Source: Geobacteraceae bacterium
GTDB taxonomy: Bacteria > Desulfobacterota > Desulfuromonadia > Geobacterales > Geobacteraceae
DNA: 55,287 bases
Reading direction: 5' to 3'
Assembly: GCA_024281055.1 (NCBI GenBank)
Contig: JAMXLF010000102.1
Location: forward strand, 1-55,287
Under the pieces are notes generated by a model, which worked only from the letters and a program-made list of their open reading frames with translations, did no database searches and was not told the origin of the DNA. Shown here one piece after another: positions 27,417 through 35,877 of the stretch (the first letter of the stretch is position 1; every line of letters begins with the position of its first letter). The position numbers were made by a program, and so were the translations under genes.

Positions 27417-28322
27417 TTACAGGTCGCTGGTGATGCAGTTACGACCGGCCTGCTTGCTTCGGTACATGAGTTCGTCCGCGCGTTTCACGATACTTCCCGC
27501 GGTGTCATCGGGTGCCGCAAGGGTGGCGCCAATGGAAACGGTCATCCTAACCGTTTCGCTCCCGACCCCCAGGGCCGAGTGCATGATAACCTGCCGGTAC
27601 CGCTCCGCCGCTGCGAGGACGTCCGTCTCATCCACTCCCACAATGATGGCAACGAACTCCTCGCCACCCCAGCGCCCTACCGTGTCAAAGGACCGGGAGC
27701 AGTGGGCCAGGGTTTTCGCCACCATCTTCAAGGCCGTATCGCCGGTCTCGTGTCCGTACCTGTCGTTGATATGCTTGAAATGGTCAACGTCGAGGAAGAG
27801 AACCCCGAACCGCCACCCGTACCTGGCCATTTCCTCCAACCGGGTCTGGAGTGTCAGCTCCAGGTAGCGGCGATTCGCCAGCGCCGTCAGTGGGTCGAAG
27901 AAGGCCTGCTGCTGCAGTTCCTCGATTTTCTGCAGGTCGGCCATCCTGGCGGAATTGTCGCTGAAGACCTCTACCGCTCCGGTTATGCACCCTTCGGCGT
28001 CACGGATCGGTGCCACCCGGACAAGCACCGGCAACCGATGACCATCCTTGTGACGCAGAAATATTTCTGCCTGCCGCTCTATGCCGTCCTCCATGGCCCC
28101 CGCCAGAGGGCAGCCCTCCGCACAGAGCATTCGCCCCCGGAAATCCACGTGGACAAGGATGTTGTCGCGACAACAGCTGCCGACCACCTCCCCGGCAGCG
28201 AAGCCGCTCAGCCTCTCGGCCCCCCTGTTCCAATACGTGATCGTCCGGTCGCGGTCCACTAAGTAGACCCCGTCATAGAGGTTGTCGAGAAGGTCCCGGT
28301 AGAAATTGTGCGTATGCTTCAT
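27417..28322 (-). CDS. PAS-GGDEF diguanylate cyclase
   Basis: The 301-residue cytoplasmic protein has an N-terminal PAS domain (about 8-125, with GVYLVDRDRTITYWN) and a GGDEF domain (about 140-300). The active-site loop reads GGEEF, a functional variant, and an inhibitory RxxD motif (RSFD) lies five residues before it. It should make cyclic di-GMP with product feedback. A Cys-rich stretch in PAS (SCCRDN, LCAEGC) could hold a metal or sense redox. GGGAG is 7 bases before the ATG. No partner gene is adjacent. Confidence 0.9.
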   Translation of the reverse strand: MKHTHNFYRDLLDNLYDGVYLVDRDRTITYWNRGAERLSGFAAGEVVGSCCRDNILVHVDFRGRMLCAEGCPLAGAMEDGIERQAEIFLRHKDGHRLPVLVRVAPIRDAEGCITGAVEVFSDNSARMADLQKIEELQQQAFFDPLTALANRRYLELTLQTRLEEMARYGWRFGVLFLDVDHFKHINDRYGHETGDTALKMVAKTLAHCSRSFDTVGRWGGEEFVAIIVGVDETDVLAAAERYRQVIMHSALGVGSETVRMTVSIGATLAAPDDTAGSIVKRADELMYRSKQAGRNCITSDL

Positions 28323-28477
28323 GTATCTCCCTCTGGTGAAGTATCCGGCTTTCCGAGAGTATACCATGTCCCCGTGACCTCACCACCTGCAGTCCGCGCG
28401 ACGGGAAGCTTCTCTGGTGAGCTTTCTGTGGAGCGGTCGCCACGGTGCTTGCGAACCCTCGCTCTGTCTGCGCCTCT

Positions 28478-30244
28478 CTACGCGCCTTTCTCCCCGAGGA
28501 CGGCCAGGAACCTAAGCGCCTTCGCCTGCCCCTGCATTGCGGCCTTGCGCAGCCACCTCACCGCTTCGCTCCGGTCCTGGCCGACTCCTTCTCCCCGGGC
28601 GTAGAGCGCGCCGAGGTTGAACTGCGCCTCGCTGTTTCCCTGTTCGGCGGCCTTGCGGTACCAGGTCGCCGCCTCGCCATGGTCCTGGCGGCAACCATCG
28701 CCGCTGTCGAGCATCACTCCCAGGTTGTTCTGGGCCGGGGCGTATCCCTGCAGAGCTGCGGCCCGGTACCAGTGAAATGCCTCCCGGCTGTCCGCCTCCA
28801 CTCCTTCTCCGTTCAGGTACATGGTCCCAAGGTTGTACTGGGCCTGGACGTAGCCCCCGTCGGCGGCACGCCGGTACCAGGCCGCCGCCTCTTTCTTGTT
28901 CAGCTCGATCCCCATACCATTGTCGTACAAAACGCCGAGGGCGTACTGCGCGGGGAAATGCCCCTGTTCGGCAGCCCGGCGAAACCAGACAGCCGCCTCC
29001 TGCCGGTTCTGCCGCACGCCCTCACCGCCTGCATACATCCCGGCTACGTGGAACTGGGCCTGCGCATCTCCCATCTCTGCGGCCATCCGGAACCAGACGG
29101 CCGCCTCCCTGCTGTCCTTCTCCACCCCGTCCCCTTTGGCATACATTTGGGCGAGCCTGACCTGGGCCTGTCGATCACCTTTCCCGGCACTCACCCTGAG
29201 CTGTTGCACCTCTGGCCCTTCGGTTGCCGCTATGAGGACGCGGTAATTGCCTTCGGCCTTGTCCAAGCCCTTTTCCGCAGCCTTTCGGAACCAGCCGGCA
29301 GCCTCCTTCTTATCCTTGGGCACCCCATCGCCAGCCACGTAGAGAAGGGCAAGATTGAACTGGGCCTGGGGATACCCCTGTTCCGCGGCTTTACGATACC
29401 AGGCTGCCGCCTCCCCGCGGTCCTGTGGGACCCCTTCTCCCGTATCGTACAGGATCCCGAGGTTGTACTGGGCGCTGGCATCCCCCTGGGACGCACCCTT
29501 ACGCAGCCAAGCAGCCGCCGCGCCATCGTCCTTCGCCACCCCGTCGCCGGCATGGTAAAGATTCCCCAGGGCGGTCTGTGCCACGGCATACCCCTGCTCG
29601 GCAGCTTTGCGATACCAGCGGGCCGCCTCCCGGCTGTCCCGCTCAACTTCCTGGCCGTACTGGTACATGTAGCCGAGATGATACTGCGCGTCCCGGTCCC
29701 CCTGCTCGGCGGCGCGGCGGTACCAGCGGGTGGTGTGGCTCTCGATCTGCTCCTCCACGAGAGGGAGATTCGTGCGCGCTTCAGGATGCCCCTGGACGGC
29801 GGCCTTGCGATACCACGAAGCCGCCTCTCTGAGGTTCCGCGGCGTCAGTTCGCCCTGTTCATAGATGTAGCCGAGGTTGAACTGGGCGGCGGCATTTCCC
29901 TGCCCGGCCGCCTGGCGCAGCAAGCGGAGAGCCTCCGCCGGGTTCCGCTCGACTCCTTCGCCCTGGGCATACATGTACCCCAGGTTGTTCTGGGACTCGG
30001 CGTCACCCTGCGCAGCGGCCCTGCCGTACCATTTGGCCGCCTCAGCCATGTTCTTCGCCACCCCTTCGCCCCGTTCATACATGGTGCCGAGCATTGCATG
30101 GGCCCGGGCACCGCCGTCAGCGGCAAATTCCCGGCGGGCAACGGCGAAGTCACCCTGCTGGTAGACCCGCATCCCGTCGTCATAACCGGCCCATGCAGGG
30201 AGCGTCGTGGCGATCATCAAGGGTACGAAAAGGAGATGTTTCAT
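28478..30244 (-). CDS. Secreted Sel1-repeat protein with about 14 repeats
   Basis: The 588-residue protein has a signal peptide (MKHLLFVPLMIATTLPAWA) and then some fourteen 36-residue Sel1-like repeats, each with an A-x-W-Y/F-R-K-A-A-E-Q-G core and a G-x-G-V turn. One unit near residues 300-335 is degenerate. Such alpha-alpha solenoids mediate protein interactions in the periplasm. The gene itself is a DNA-level tandem repeat, prone to unit gain or loss. Start is the ATG giving the best signal peptide. Binding partner unknown. Confidence 0.9.
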   Translation of the reverse strand: MKHLLFVPLMIATTLPAWAGYDDGMRVYQQGDFAVARREFAADGGARAHAMLGTMYERGEGVAKNMAEAAKWYGRAAAQGDAESQNNLGYMYAQGEGVERNPAEALRLLRQAAGQGNAAAQFNLGYIYEQGELTPRNLREAASWYRKAAVQGHPEARTNLPLVEEQIESHTTRWYRRAAEQGDRDAQYHLGYMYQYGQEVERDSREAARWYRKAAEQGYAVAQTALGNLYHAGDGVAKDDGAAAAWLRKGASQGDASAQYNLGILYDTGEGVPQDRGEAAAWYRKAAEQGYPQAQFNLALLYVAGDGVPKDKKEAAGWFRKAAEKGLDKAEGNYRVLIAATEGPEVQQLRVSAGKGDRQAQVRLAQMYAKGDGVEKDSREAAVWFRMAAEMGDAQAQFHVAGMYAGGEGVRQNRQEAAVWFRRAAEQGHFPAQYALGVLYDNGMGIELNKKEAAAWYRRAADGGYVQAQYNLGTMYLNGEGVEADSREAFHWYRAAALQGYAPAQNNLGVMLDSGDGCRQDHGEAATWYRKAAEQGNSEAQFNLGALYARGEGVGQDRSEAVRWLRKAAMQGQAKALRFLAVLGEKGA

Positions 30245-30516
30245 GTGCAAACGCTTCACCCGCACCAGACCTCGCTCATTGCAAAATTCTGTTACCAGTC
30301 CGTTTCATACTAGACATGGGCTGCCTTTTATTCAACTGAATTAGAATGAGCTTTTCTTCAGGAAGGTCCGCACTTCTTTCGGCTTACGCCGGGACGGGTG
30401 GCTGGCGAGCTGATCGATATTTTTTCGAATGTGCCTTTATCGATGGGGAGTTGAGGGTTATTATCGGGTGAGACTTTTGGTCATTTCAGAGTACAGCCGG
30501 TTATTTCGACGGTTGA

Positions 30517-32340
30517 TCATACGGCAAAGAAAAATGTCGCCCCCTTTCCCACGTCCCCCTCGGCCCACAATTTTCCCCCGTGGCGCGTAATGATCCGTTG
30601 CACGGTGGCCAGGCCGATGCCATACCCCTCAAAATCGTCGTTATCGTGGAGGCGCTGGAAGGTGCCGAAGAGGCGGTCGGCGTCCTTCATATCGAACCCC
30701 ATTCCGTTGTCGCGGACAAAACAGGCTTGTCCCTCTCCCCCGCCGGTTACCCCGAATTCGATGATGGCCTTTTCCTGCTTCACGGAATATTTCCAGGCAT
30801 TCCCAACGAGGTTCTCCACGGCTATCTGCATCAGCCGCGGATCAGCGGTGACGGTCACCTCCTCTCTGATGATGAATTCCACGCAGCGTTCCGGATTCTC
30901 AAGTTTCAGTTCCAGGGCCAGTACACGCACTATTTCACTGAGATTGATACGTTCCCGGTTCAGCTCACAGTGCGTCAGCCGGGAGAAATCCAGCAGCGTG
31001 TTGATGAGCTGCTCCATCCGTCGGCCTTCTTCCCGGATCTGGTCGAGGTACCTTCGCCCCTTTCCATCCTGACCGAGTGTGGAAGTTTCGATAAGCAGGG
31101 AGGAAAGACAGTTGAGGTTGGTCAGAGGACTGCGGAGGTCGTGGGAAACCGTATAGTTGAACGCCTCCAGCTCCCGGTTGGCGGCTTCCAACTCGGCAGC
31201 ATGGGCGCAAAGGCGCTTGTTCAGCAGGCTGATTTCCTCTTCCGTTCTCTTGCGTTCGGCGATGTCACTTGCGAGTGCGCCGGCCATCGTATCGAGGGCG
31301 CAGCCGAGCTCCCCCAATTCACCTCCCGTGACCCGATGGGAGACCCTGGCCTGCAGGTCTCCTCCGGTCAGGCGTTGTGCGACTTCCCGCAAGATGGAGA
31401 CGCGGTCGACAATGGATCGTTTGCCGATAACCCAGGCGAGGACAAAGGCAGCCATCATGAATGGGGCCAGCAGTGCCAGGTTCAGGAAAAGGGCTTTATT
31501 GGCCGAGGCAAATGCCCCCTTGACCGGTATGGAAGCGAGGACATACATGTAGGGTGTCTGCTCACCGGCAAGGTACAGTTTATGATAGTGCGATATCCGC
31601 TCAAGGCCGTCCATGCCGAGCACTGTGTAGTCGCTTTCGCCGGGACCCTCTTGCATATTCCTGAACCGTTTCGGCAGATATTGTTTTCCGACGAGTTCGG
31701 CCGGATTGATGCCCCGGCTGAGGATCATTCCTTTGTGGTCGAGGATCAGAAAACTGGAGCCCGCAGGGAGTTTTGCCCGTTCCAGCAGCTTGCAGAACTG
31801 CTCCAGATCGAAATTGGCGACAATGACGCCGGCAAATTCCCCTTGTTGATCCTTGTAGGGATAGCCGAAACTCAGGGTTGGCTTTCCTAACAGCCTGCCG
31901 ATGATGCATTCGCCCGATGAAAACCGCCCGGTGGCCCTGGCGTTGATAAAGTGCCGCCGGTCGGTAACCGGAATGCGCTCCTTGGATGGTCTGGCCGAGA
32001 CCCACATAATGCCGGCACGGTCGACGATGAAGATGTTCAGGTATTGAGGGTTTAAAGCGAGGATGTCACTCAGGACAGTCTGTACTTTGGCCGTGTCTTG
32101 CCGCTTGATTTCGGGCAGCTGTGCCAATGTGCTCATGAGCTGTTTTGTCGAAGCAACCAGCTCCTGCTGTTCGGCTGCGATGTTATCGGCCAGTTTCCGC
32201 GTTTCCGTGCGAGCTTCGAGCATGGCTTTGTTGCGCTGATCAAGGCCCGAATAGATAATGATACCCGCTGCGGGAACAGCTACGACAAAGGCCATGAGGA
32301 ACAGCTGCGCTCTAATCGACATCGAAAAGAATCTTTTCAT
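30517..32340 (-). CDS. Cache-domain sensor histidine kinase (orphan)
   Basis: The 607-residue kinase has a membrane helix (about 10-32), an extracytoplasmic dCache-like sensor (about 35-275, with FIVDRAGIMWVSARPS and LILDHKGMILSRG), a second helix (about 280-305), HAMP, a short coiled coil, HisKA (YTVSHDLRSP) and HATPase (GYGIGLATVQR). Its phosphorelay resembles the phytochrome-like light/chemo kinases. No response regulator gene is next to it, so the partner is unknown. GAGG is 6 bases before the ATG. Confidence 0.88.
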   Translation of the reverse strand: MKRFFSMSIRAQLFLMAFVVAVPAAGIIIYSGLDQRNKAMLEARTETRKLADNIAAEQQELVASTKQLMSTLAQLPEIKRQDTAKVQTVLSDILALNPQYLNIFIVDRAGIMWVSARPSKERIPVTDRRHFINARATGRFSSGECIIGRLLGKPTLSFGYPYKDQQGEFAGVIVANFDLEQFCKLLERAKLPAGSSFLILDHKGMILSRGINPAELVGKQYLPKRFRNMQEGPGESDYTVLGMDGLERISHYHKLYLAGEQTPYMYVLASIPVKGAFASANKALFLNLALLAPFMMAAFVLAWVIGKRSIVDRVSILREVAQRLTGGDLQARVSHRVTGGELGELGCALDTMAGALASDIAERKRTEEEISLLNKRLCAHAAELEAANRELEAFNYTVSHDLRSPLTNLNCLSSLLIETSTLGQDGKGRRYLDQIREEGRRMEQLINTLLDFSRLTHCELNRERINLSEIVRVLALELKLENPERCVEFIIREEVTVTADPRLMQIAVENLVGNAWKYSVKQEKAIIEFGVTGGGEGQACFVRDNGMGFDMKDADRLFGTFQRLHDNDDFEGYGIGLATVQRIITRHGGKLWAEGDVGKGATFFFAV

Positions 32341-32649
32341 CCGTGGCCTCAAAATATGTCAGAATTTCCGGTTAAGGCGGGCCATGGAGGGATGTTATTG
32401 GAATATGCTAATGCGGTCAAGGGGAAATCGGTATTGTGTCCCCGGCCGCCATTATTTTTTCTGCTGTTATCACATCTCGAGAAACAGACAATACCCGGAG
32501 CACCGCACGCTGGCAGGACTTCAGGTTCGGATTACGCTTGGAAGGCGAGGAAACGGGAAGGCAAAGAAGCAGATGGGAGTGCTCTAACGTTCTTTGCACA
32601 ATAGCTCCATATTATATGCACCTTCCCGGGTTATTTAATTCTGCATTGA

Positions 32650-32687
32650 CCCGGCTCAATTCCCTCCTGAGAGCCGGGTATTTTTTT
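32650..32687 (+). terminator. Orphan intrinsic terminator upstream of the BI-1 gene
   Basis: CCCGGCTC and GAGCCGGG pair around a 13-base loop and are followed by TA and seven T residues. On the plus strand no gene precedes it for more than 300 bases, because the kinase gene to the left reads away. It may end a small RNA or a short leader transcript in the 425-bp gap 32341-32765. I see no convincing open reading frame in that gap. Confidence 0.75.
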
Positions 32688-32765
32688 GCGCATGCTTCCT
32701 CGCTTGACATTTCACAGCAGAAAGCACATCTTTATCATTAATTTCGCAAGGAAAGGAACCCGCCC

Positions 32766-33461
32766 ATGAACCAGTTCGACATACACTACCCGCGCACCGC
32801 CGATCAGGTCGCCATCGCTCAGAACACCCTCGTCAGGCAAGTCTACGCCTGGATGGGGGGAGGCCTCCTGGTCACCGCACTCCTCGCCATGGTCATCATC
32901 TCCTCGCCGGCCATGCTGAACGCCATTTTCGGCAACCGCCTCGTCTTCTACGGGCTGGTCTTCGGCGAACTCGGCCTGGTAGTCGCCATCTCCGGCGCCA
33001 TAAACCGGCTGAGCGCCTCCGCGGCATCGCTCCTGTTTATCCTTTACGCCGCCCTGAACGGCGTCACCATCTCGGCCATCTTCGCGGCCTACACGGCCGA
33101 ATCGATCGTCTCCACCTTCGTCATTACTGCCGCCACCTTCGGCACCATGAGTGCCTACGGCTACCTCACCAGGCGCGACCTGACCGGCCTGGGAAGTTTC
33201 CTCTTCATGGGGCTCGTCGGCATAGTGATTGCCTCGCTCGTCAACATCTTCACCCGGAGCAGTGCCGTCTCCTGGGTCGTCTCCGCCGTGGGAGTGATTG
33301 TCTTCACCGGCCTGGCCGCCTACGACACCTGGAAGATCAAGGCCATGGCCCGGGCCGGCGTCGAAGGACGCAAACCGGCCATCCTCGGCGCTCTCACCCT
33401 CTACCTCGACTTCATCAACATGTTCCTCATGCTCCTGCGCCTGCTCGGAAACCGGCGCTAG
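32766..33461 (+). CDS. Bax inhibitor-1/YccA family membrane protein
   Basis: The 231-residue protein has seven membrane helices and a soluble N-terminal segment. Family features include the N-terminal QVYAWMGGGL, the central LNGVTISAIFAAYT and the C-terminal AYDTWKIK and LYLDFINMFLMLLRLLG. BI-1 proteins such as YbhL and YccA are pH-sensitive Ca2+ leak channels or modulators of membrane proteolysis by FtsH. AAGGAAAGGA precedes the ATG. A perfect -35 (TTGACA at 32704) is 60 bases upstream but its -10 is unclear. A terminator follows. Confidence 0.93.
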   Translation: MNQFDIHYPRTADQVAIAQNTLVRQVYAWMGGGLLVTALLAMVIISSPAMLNAIFGNRLVFYGLVFGELGLVVAISGAINRLSASAASLLFILYAALNGVTISAIFAAYTAESIVSTFVITAATFGTMSAYGYLTRRDLTGLGSFLFMGLVGIVIASLVNIFTRSSAVSWVVSAVGVIVFTGLAAYDTWKIKAMARAGVEGRKPAILGALTLYLDFINMFLMLLRLLGNRR

Positions 33462-33498
33462 CGGGGGACAAAGTTTCCGATGCATACCTGTTGCAAGA

Positions 33499-33520
33499 GG
33501 CGGCCACGTGGCCGCCTTTT
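33499..33520 (+). terminator. Terminator of the BI-1 family gene
   Basis: GGCGGCC ACGT GGCCGCC followed by TTTT, 38 bases after the stop codon. Confidence 0.8.
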
Positions 33521-33998
33521 CCGTTTCCGTAGTCGGCAGATTGTCGCTGATGTTCGTGTATCACCTTGGGAAGCTTGACAGTACCAGTGGCGTTATTCCC
33601 TCGCCCGGCACAGCAGCCGGCACCTGGCATTTCCGGCACGGTGGGAACTCGCGCCTATCCCCGGTGTATAAATTCTTGATTTTTTCCCTCCTGGATATAT
33701 TCCGTCCGTAACTTGCGGACATAGGAGAAAAATGCCGCGATACCAACAGGTTGTCCCTTGCTGCCCAAGCCTGACCGTCCCCTGACCGTATAAAAATCCT
33801 ATACATTTCCCGTAATATACAGGCTCGGAAAGGGGAGGCCGTTCCCGGTGGCGCAATTTTTTTTTGCCAGTGATTTTAATGTGTTAGAAATTTTTAAGAA
33901 AAAAAATCCGGTTCTGGTACGGGAAATGCTCTGGTAAAGACAACAGCGTCACACCGGAACGAGTGACGGAGGGAATCGCAGGAAGAAAGGAGAAAGCC
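33521..33998. other. 478-bp gap without a recognised gene
   Basis: The stretch is AT-rich to the right, with runs of nine T (33857-33865) and eight A (33900-33907). No convincing open reading frame, tRNA or known riboswitch was found. It presumably holds the promoter and leader of the small membrane-protein operon that starts at 33999. A GG/GC pair resembling sigma-54 sites has the wrong spacing. Confidence 0.5.
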
Positions 33999-34223
33999 AT
34001 GAAAGCCCTTTACACAGTGCTCCTGACAATGGCAATGACCGCAACCAACGCCTTGGCGACATCCGGAGGCGAACCGGTGGAACTGAGCTTCATGACGGTG
34101 CTCTTCATGGGCTTTGGTGCCCTGATCATAGTCTTCCAGCTGGTTCCCGGCCTCATCCTCTTTGCGGGGATGCTCAAGGGGGTGTTCACCCCGGCGGAAA
34201 AAAAGAGTGAACCGGCCAACTGA
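33999..34223 (+). CDS. Small membrane protein 1 (74 residues), three-gene operon
   Basis: The product has a signal-peptide-like N-terminus (MKALYTVLLTMAMTATNALA), a short spacer and one strong membrane helix (about 33-62), then a charged tail AEKKSEPAN. AAAGGAG lies 7 bases before the ATG. The next gene encodes a protein of the same design (helix ending in a G-M-L/I-K-G motif), so the two are paralogues. I do not recognise the family. Small paired membrane proteins like these may be subunits of a respiratory or transport complex, but nothing here proves that. Confidence 0.8.
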   Translation: MKALYTVLLTMAMTATNALATSGGEPVELSFMTVLFMGFGALIIVFQLVPGLILFAGMLKGVFTPAEKKSEPAN

Positions 34224-34278
34224 CGGGCAGAAATAACCGAGAGGCACGAAAGCTTCACCGTGCGAAAAGGAGGGAGCC

Positions 34279-34527
34279 ATGAACGCGAAAAGAACGATGA
34301 CAATCCTGGGGAACGCGGCGGTATTCACGCTGATCACGAACGCAGCGGCCTTTGCGGCGCCGGCGACCAACAAAGTTTATTCCAGCGGTCTTCTGGTCCT
34401 GCTGTTCCTCGGCTTCTGTGCCCTGGTGGTGGTTGCGCAGATGATCCCGGCGATGATCACCCTCTTCGGCATGATCAAGGGAGCTGTGGAAGCGCGGAAA
34501 CAGGCGGCGGAAGTGCGGACCCGCTGA
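34279..34527 (+). CDS. Small membrane protein 2 (82 residues), paralogue of the preceding gene
   Basis: It has a signal peptide (about 1-27, ending AAAFAA), a membrane helix (about 36-65) with PAMITLFGMIKG matching the PGLILFAGMLKG of the previous product, and a basic tail. GGAGGG precedes the ATG. It lies 55 bases after gene 1 and 25 before gene 3, a clear operon. Both proteins keep a Met-Lys-Gly just after the helix. Function unknown. Confidence 0.8.
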   Translation: MNAKRTMTILGNAAVFTLITNAAAFAAPATNKVYSSGLLVLLFLGFCALVVVAQMIPAMITLFGMIKGAVEARKQAAEVRTR

Positions 34528-34552
34528 GGGACTAAAAGAACGGGAGGATGTC

Positions 34553-34711
34553 ATGGAAGCGTTATTTGCGTCGCTGGGGCAGGTCAAGGAAGTCGTGACG
34601 CTGGTGGATTTCTACCAGTACATAAAAGGGGTTGAATACCTGATCTGCGTCGCGTTCTTCGCGGGTTTCCCGGCCTTCTACCGCTACATCCACGGCAGCA
34701 AGGCCAAGTAA
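34553..34711 (+). CDS. Small membrane protein 3 (52 residues)
   Basis: This short gene encodes MEALFASLGQVKEVVTLVDF, then a predicted membrane helix around residues 27-45 with conserved-looking aromatic residues (FYQYIKG, FPAFYRYIHG) and a basic end. GGGAGGATGTC precedes the ATG. It is the third member of the small-protein operon and is followed by a strong bidirectional hairpin. No signal peptide. Aromatic-rich short helices of this sort occur near cytochrome gene clusters, but no cytochrome is present here. Confidence 0.75.
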   Translation: MEALFASLGQVKEVVTLVDFYQYIKGVEYLICVAFFAGFPAFYRYIHGSKAK

Positions 34712-34749
34712 CCCTTCCCGCCAAGGCGGAGAAGAAGGGAAGGTGGATG

Positions 34750-34785
34750 AAAAAGGGGGGCAGACTGCCAAAGCCTGCCCCCCTT
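34750..34785. terminator. Bidirectional terminator between the small-protein operon and the lipoprotein gene
   Basis: A perfect 9-bp stem (GGGGGGCAG / CTGCCCCCC) with an 11-base loop. On the minus strand it is followed by TTTTT and suits the lipoprotein gene; on the plus strand only TT follows, so it is weaker for the small-protein operon. Confidence 0.75.
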
Positions 34786-34803
34786 CGATTGCCCAGATGA
34801 TGT

Positions 34804-34965
34804 TTAGTGATGCTCACCGCCCTCGTGTTCACCATGCCATCCACGATCGTGGTGTTCTTCGTACCCATGATGGTGATGGTCCTCGTCGACCCACCAGATA
34901 CAACTCGACAGCATCGTTGTGGTGACCAGCAAAACCATCAGCCTCGCGAGTAATGATTTTTTCAT
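34804..34965 (-). CDS. Small histidine-rich lipoprotein
   Basis: The 53-residue precursor has a lysine start (MKKSLLARLM), a hydrophobic core and a lipobox LSSC, so Cys22 is the likely lipidation site. The mature part of about 32 residues holds about ten His with many Asp/Glu (DEDHHHHGYEEHHD and HEGGEHH). Such a tail should bind Ni, Zn or Cu at the membrane surface. GAGGAG is 3-4 bases before the ATG. It lies downstream of a Fur-controlled gene and before a terminator. Not a family I can name. Confidence 0.75.
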   Translation of the reverse strand: MKKSLLARLMVLLVTTTMLSSCIWWVDEDHHHHGYEEHHDRGWHGEHEGGEHH

Positions 34966-34993
34966 GTCTCCTCACGCCTCCCCTCGGCCAAAT

Positions 34994-35016
34994 AAAAAAG
35001 CCATTCTCCATGGCTT
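34994..35016 (-). terminator. Terminator after the Fur-controlled small gene
   Basis: Minus strand: AAGCCAT GGAGA ATGGCTT then a run of T. It lies 59 bases past the stop of the 73-residue gene and just before the lipoprotein gene, so that gene either relies on read-through or has a promoter I cannot see. Confidence 0.7.
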
Positions 35017-35074
35017 TAAATTCAGTCAATAACGTTACGTCAACAACTGATGTGCTCGGCGAGCCGACTTCCTG

Positions 35075-35296
35075 CTATTCCTTGTTCAACGCCTCGTTGA
35101 TGGCCGTTGTCACTCCCCTCGCCGCCGCCCTCAATTCGTGGCAGCTGTTGCGCTTCACCGCCGAATCCATGCAGGCTTTGAAATTGGCCGGGATCTGGCT
35201 TTCCGCCACCACCATGTCGACACCGCCGCCTTTTGTGATGTGCAGTGTTCCCGAGGAGTAATCCAGCTTGAAATCGTCCTTGTAGTCGCATTTCAT
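35075..35296 (-). CDS. Small hypothetical protein under a Fur box
   Basis: The 73-residue soluble protein (MKCDYKDDFKLDYSSG ...) has Cys at 3 and two more in the second half, and no membrane segment. I do not recognise it. AGGTGAG lies five bases before the ATG; a GTG three codons upstream is less likely. Its promoter overlaps a 15/19 match to the Fur consensus, so it is probably induced by iron limitation. A terminator follows. A role in iron handling is inference from regulation only. Confidence 0.75.
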   Translation of the reverse strand: MKCDYKDDFKLDYSSGTLHITKGGGVDMVVAESQIPANFKACMDSAVKRNSCHELRAAARGVTTAINEALNKE

Positions 35297-35314
35297 ATGT
35301 CTCACCTCTTTTCA

Positions 35315-35354
35315 TACCACAAGTATGGCACAAGAGGTAATGAAAATCAATATC
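35315..35354 (-). promoter_or_regulatory. Fur box overlapping a promoter
   Basis: On the minus strand the 19-mer GATATTGATTTTCATTACC (35336-35354) matches 15 of 19 positions of the Fur consensus. TTGATT inside it serves as -35, and CATACT follows after 17 bases as -10, about 20 bases before the start of the 73-residue gene. Binding of Fe-Fur would block RNA polymerase. Confidence 0.7.
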
Positions 35355-35410
35355 ATCATGGCTCAGCTCCGTATGCTGCTTCTTCTGCCGCCGGCGACAC
35401 GGACAGGCTA

Positions 35411-35839
35411 TTAATCCCCCACATGGATTTTGACGTCGTAGGGGTAAGGACGCCCTTCCGACCTCTCCAGCCAATCTTTCAGGCTTAGAAGAAACGTTGC
35501 CCACTTCGTGCTGCAGTGGTGCACGAACTCTACCGGCTCCTTCCAGCCGGCGTGGGTAAAGACGACGAAGGTCTGCGCATTCCGCCATTTCAGCTCGAAG
35601 ATCACCTCGGTGCCGACCCACTCGTCCGGCCCCCGCGTGCACGTCCAGCGCACGAGCTTCTCGGGTTCGGACGCCACCACGTCCATCGCGCAGAACCCGA
35701 AGTCGATCACACCCCCTTTTCCCGCGTCCCCGACGGCATCCACGATCCACCAGTGACGAAGCCCGTCGATCGTAGCCAGGGCCTCGTACACCTTGTGCGG
35801 AGACACGGCGATTCCGACCCGGTGAAGAATGTCCGGCAT
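35411..35839 (-). CDS. SRPBCC/AHSA1-family protein
   Basis: The 142-residue protein has the START-like fold signature of the AHSA1 group: HRVGIAVSPHKVYEALATIDGLRHWW at the N-terminus, a G-x-E-V-x-F-E-L-K-W strand in the middle and the C-terminal helix STKWATFLLSLKDWLE. These proteins bind small hydrophobic ligands or act as Hsp90-co-chaperone-like domains. GGAGGG precedes the ATG. It lies 38 bases after the rhodanese selenoprotein gene in the same direction and may be co-transcribed with it. Specific ligand unknown. Confidence 0.88.
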   Translation of the reverse strand: MPDILHRVGIAVSPHKVYEALATIDGLRHWWIVDAVGDAGKGGVIDFGFCAMDVVASEPEKLVRWTCTRGPDEWVGTEVIFELKWRNAQTFVVFTHAGWKEPVEFVHHCSTKWATFLLSLKDWLERSEGRPYPYDVKIHVGD

Positions 35840-35877
35840 GAACCCTCCCTTCCAGCCAGTTTGTCTCTTTTACGGCA

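Noticed and set aside
28478-30244. CRISPR-like regular repeats
   Set aside because: The 108-base periodicity is coding (36-residue Sel1 units) and there are no constant repeats with unique spacers.
28445-30313. Long plus-strand frame opposite the Sel1-repeat gene
   Set aside because: It follows the repeat period of the real minus-strand gene and has no start signal or domain of its own.
33847-33870. Sigma-54 promoter before the small membrane-protein operon
   Set aside because: GG and GC are present but are separated by 14 bases rather than the required 10.
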